Of a stretch of DNA of 64,000 nucleotides, positions 63,094 to 64,000 are shown piece by piece. The stretch covers positions 496,001-560,000 of the forward strand of contig CAWJFW010000003.1 of NCBI GenBank assembly GCA_963842305.1. Direction: 5' to 3'. Each line of letters begins with the position of its first letter. Position 1 is the first letter of the stretch. The stretch comes from JAIBJN01 sp963842305. GTDB lineage: Bacteria; Actinomycetota; Thermoleophilia; Gaiellales; Gaiellaceae. Position numbers and translations under genes: made by a program. The notes below the pieces were generated by a model. It saw only the letters and a program-made list of their open reading frames with translations, ran no database searches and was not told the origin of the DNA.

Positions 63094-64000
63094 GTGGGTC
63101 CACCCTCGGGTCCCGTAGAAGCGGGGCTGGCCGCAGTCGCGGTCGCGCTGGGGCTCATGTGTCTGGGATACGGCCTCACCGGCTTGGTCCCCGCCTGGCG
63201 GCGCGAGCCCGTGACGCGATGGGCGCTGGCTTTGCCGGCGGTCGTCTTCCTCGCGTTCGCGATGATGCTCGTCCAGATCGCCTCGCGTGGCGCCTTCTTC
63301 CACAATCCGGCAGCGGTGCGGGTCGTCGTCGCCCTCATCGTCGCCGGCCTGATCGTCCGGTGGCTGGTCGGGCGCATGTGGACGGCCGGCTCCCGCTTCC
63401 GGGGCCGTCGCGACCTCCTGCTCGCAGTCAGCGTCTCGCTGCTCGCGGCGGCCGTCTGGGGATCGCCCGTCTTCCGCATGCTCCCGGTCGCGGTACCGGG
63501 CGACGCGTCGCTGCACGCCGCCTGGGCGGAGCAGTTGATCAACGGCGAGTCGACACCGTCCGGCTCCCTGACCGGCGACATCCCGAACTACTACCCTTGG
63601 CTGTACCACGGTCTGCTGGCGCTCGTCACCCACTTGAGCCCCGGTGGGCACGCGCTCGTCGGCCTCGCGCCCGTCCACCTCTTCCAGGTGCTCGGCATGG
63701 CAGCGGCACTGTTCGGGATCGGCCATCTATTCGCCGGACGCTGGGCCGGCGCCTCCGTCGCCGTTCTGGGAGCGGCCACCGGCGGATGGGGCTGGACGGT
63801 GGTCGGCGGCCTCGACCTCGTCACGAACCCGCGCGCGGACGGGGGCGCCGAGGCGACCACCTACCTCGGCGACCTGCTCCTCGTCCGGTCGTACAACGCC
63901 TCGTTCGCAAACCTGGCGCCCTCGTACCCCCGCGATGTGGCGCTTGCCCTCCTCGCAGCCACGCTCTTCGCAATGGCCCGGGCCGTCCGCTCGGGAGAGC
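63094..64000 (+). CDS. Polytopic membrane protein, probable GT-C-like glycosyltransferase, 3' end outside window
   Basis: From GTG 63094 the frame is open for 302 residues to the right edge. There are at least seven membrane segments, beginning AAVAVALGLMCLGYGLTGLV and ALPAVVFLAFAMMLVQIA. An early extracytoplasmic loop holds AVPGDASLHAAWAEQLINGE, then GDIPNYYPWLYHGLLALV, a placement like the catalytic acidic loop of GT-C enzymes such as arabinofuranosyltransferases. TATCCT at 63041-63046 may be the promoter; a 16-residue frame (63068-63118) overlaps the start. Fits the surface-glycan setting, with substrate unknown. Confidence 0.6.
   Translation, partial: MGPPSGPVEAGLAAVAVALGLMCLGYGLTGLVPAWRREPVTRWALALPAVVFLAFAMMLVQIASRGAFFHNPAAVRVVVALIVAGLIVRWLVGRMWTAGSRFRGRRDLLLAVSVSLLAAAVWGSPVFRMLPVAVPGDASLHAAWAEQLINGESTPSGSLTGDIPNYYPWLYHGLLALVTHLSPGGHALVGLAPVHLFQVLGMAAALFGIGHLFAGRWAGASVAVLGAATGGWGWTVVGGLDLVTNPRADGGAEATTYLGDLLLVRSYNASFANLAPSYPRDVALALLAATLFAMARAVRSGE

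Noticed and set aside
1..64000. CRISPR arrays, insertion sequences, prophage or integrase genes
   Set aside because: No spaced direct repeats, transposase motifs or phage genes were seen on either strand.

Overview
The window is strongly GC-biased bacterial chromosome, densely coded on both strands, with many overlapping stop/start codons and frequent GTG or TTG starts. A Thermoleophilia-like actinobacterium (Gaiellales/Solirubrobacterales) fits best. That is inferred from the futalosine menaquinone pathway, a split cytochrome bc complex with a subunit IV-cytochrome c fusion, and TAnnnT -10 boxes lying 6-10 nt before many start codons. No rRNA, tRNA, CRISPR array, insertion sequence or prophage was seen.

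Layout. 1-9.3 kb: the start of an HtrA-like protease, a PaaG-like enoyl-CoA hydratase, the phenylacetyl-CoA epoxidase genes paaABCD divergent from a TetR regulator with an operator between them, a lipid kinase, and the three-gene E1a/E1b/E2 operon of a 2-oxoacid dehydrogenase. 9.3-22.4 kb: envelope and housekeeping genes (CHRD protein, SppA-like protease, two-domain phosphohydrolase, pcm, GtrA, two membrane glycosyltransferases, YmdB-like phosphodiesterase, M23-like protein, hemB-hemL). 22.4-32.2 kb: a respiratory block in which menaquinone is made (ubiD, ubiX, menG, polyprenyl synthase, mqnE, mqnA, mqnC) and used (qcrABC). 32.2-43.2 kb: phosphodiester glycosidase, DedA, sugar aminotransferase, FlaA1-type epimerase/dehydratase, LysR regulator with an iron alcohol dehydrogenase/maleylacetate reductase, rsgA, MFS transporter.

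43.7-64 kb is a sulfur and surface-glycan region. A flavoprotein and a two-subunit fumarase lead into comA (phosphosulfolactate synthase), cysH, cysC and sat. These genes would supply APS, PAPS and sulfite. They are followed by four sulfotransferase-type proteins (one fused to a glycosyltransferase), a flippase, an alkaline-phosphatase-superfamily hydrolase, sqdB (UDP-sulfoquinovose synthase), glycosyltransferases and an epimerase. The simplest reading is a locus for sulfated and sulfonated surface glycans or lipids. This is inference from gene content.

Two features stand out. The whole sqdB-glycosyltransferase gap (60028-60192) folds as one long imperfect hairpin that contains the ribosome binding site of the downstream gene. 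Five otherwise normal genes carry six apparent +1 single-base frameshifts, all in the same direction, which points to assembly error or something systematic. Several genes also lack a standard start codon before their conserved N-terminal motif.
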